The position numbers and the translations under genes are program-made. From assembly GCF_018129025.1 (NCBI RefSeq), contig NZ_JAAEDI010000024.1, forward strand, positions 34,492 through 98,491: a stretch of DNA of 64,000 nt, given 5' to 3'. The stretch's first letter is position 1; each line of letters starts with the position of its first letter. A model generated the notes under the pieces. The model saw only the letters and a program-made list of their open reading frames with translations, was not told where the DNA came from and did no database searches. This document shows, in pieces, positions 63,538-64,000 of this stretch. The DNA comes from Neoroseomonas terrae (GTDB taxonomy: Bacteria; Pseudomonadota; Alphaproteobacteria; Acetobacterales; Acetobacteraceae).

Positions 63538-64000
63538 ATGGCATCCCTCAATGGAACCTTTGACGCGACCGAGGTCGCCCCCGCCGTCCCGCTCGAGGTG
63601 CTGCCGCCCGGCAAGTACCTCGCGCATCTGATCGAGAGCGAGATGCTGCCGACGAAGGCGGGCGATGGGCAGCTCCTCAAGCTGGTGTTCGAGGTGCTGG
63701 AGGGCCCCTCCGCGCGCCGGAAGATCTTCGACCAGCTCAATCTGGTGAACCGCAACGAGCAGACGGTCGAGATCGCGCAGCGCACGCTGTCGGCCATCTG
63801 CCACGCGGTGGGCCAGGTGCATGTCAGCGACAGCGAGCAGCTGCACTTCAAGCCGCTGATCGTAACGTTGAAGGTCGAGCCGGCAGGTCCCGACAAATAC
63901 GGCGTGCACCGCGAGGCGCGGAACAAGGTGGCCGGCTACTCGGCGGCCAACGCCGGCAGCGCCGCCGGCAACGCCACGCGCCCCGCCAGCCCGGGGCCCC
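63538..64000 (+). CDS. DUF669 family phage protein (runs off window end)
   Basis: 154 residues visible, 3' end outside the window. DUF669 pattern: ASLNGTFDATEVAPAVPLEV, LPPGKYLAHLIESEMLPTKA, LLKLVFEVLEGPSARRKIFD and QLNLVNRNEQTVEIAQRTLS. These phage proteins are thought to bind single-stranded DNA next to a Sak4/RecA-like ATPase. The visible tail is Ala/Gly-rich, as expected for an SSB-like C-terminus. Confidence 0.85.
   Translation, partial: MASLNGTFDATEVAPAVPLEVLPPGKYLAHLIESEMLPTKAGDGQLLKLVFEVLEGPSARRKIFDQLNLVNRNEQTVEIAQRTLSAICHAVGQVHVSDSEQLHFKPLIVTLKVEPAGPDKYGVHREARNKVAGYSAANAGSAAGNATRPASPGP

Overview
This window is GC-rich DNA with alphaproteobacterial gene content. The mix of a membrane PQQ dehydrogenase, DUF3489/DUF2924/recombinase cassettes, ExoD, PRC-barrel stress proteins and an EcfG-type promoter suggests Acetobacteraceae (Roseomonas-like). 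That placement is inference; no rRNA or tRNA gene was seen. The window reads as an accessory region: intact operons alternate with prophage fragments, insertion sequences and many broken genes.

Layout. 1-8 kb: a partial MFS transporter, remnants of phage tail genes, then a LysR regulator with a 2-keto acid decarboxylase, a VOC protein and a frameshifted methyltransferase. 8-9.6 kb: a phage tail-tube fragment fused to a broken adenosine deaminase. 9.6-17.7 kb: a minus-strand run of five exported proteins (including a transglutaminase-like membrane protein and a PAN/OmpA protein) below a LuxR-hydrolase fusion, with a perfect 16-bp palindrome between regulator and cluster. 17.7-26.6 kb: decayed DNA with an IS481-type remnant, a stop-interrupted cupin and DUF883 gene, a 50-aa ElaB-like protein, an intact IS110 transposase and a damaged IS3 element. 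26.6-36.5 kb: envelope and stress genes (DUF2254, DUF2171, two PRC-barrel proteins, DUF421, truncated MscS, PQQ dehydrogenase, ExoD), plus a broken DUF3489/resolvase pair. 36.8-38.0 kb: a collapsed phage terminase locus.

38.5-55.8 kb is the centrepiece: one minus-strand operon of nine tightly coupled genes. It encodes a 98-aa unknown protein, SspA (cysteine desulfurase), SspB (DUF4007), SspC (P-loop ATPase), SspD (ATP-pyrophosphatase), the restriction proteins DptF/G/H (SspFGH type) and a phosphorothioation-associated methyltransferase. I read it as a complete SspABCD-SspFGH DNA phosphorothioate defence system. SspABCD puts sulfur into the DNA backbone, and FGH attacks unmodified invading DNA. 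The 98-aa first gene and the terminal methyltransferase are the less-described parts.

55.9-64 kb: a prophage-like lysogeny module on the minus strand (ImmA peptidase, XRE repressor, DUF2924, large serine recombinase, HTH protein), divergent from an early operon (sigma-like factor, Hjc-like nuclease, P-loop ATPase, DUF669). A cluster of GGGGTGC/GCACCCC repeats lies between them. The defence operon thus lies between a phage integrase module and phage terminase debris.

At least six genes between 8 and 33 kb carry a premature stop inside otherwise recognisable sequence. Most are simplest to explain by G:C to T:A changes.
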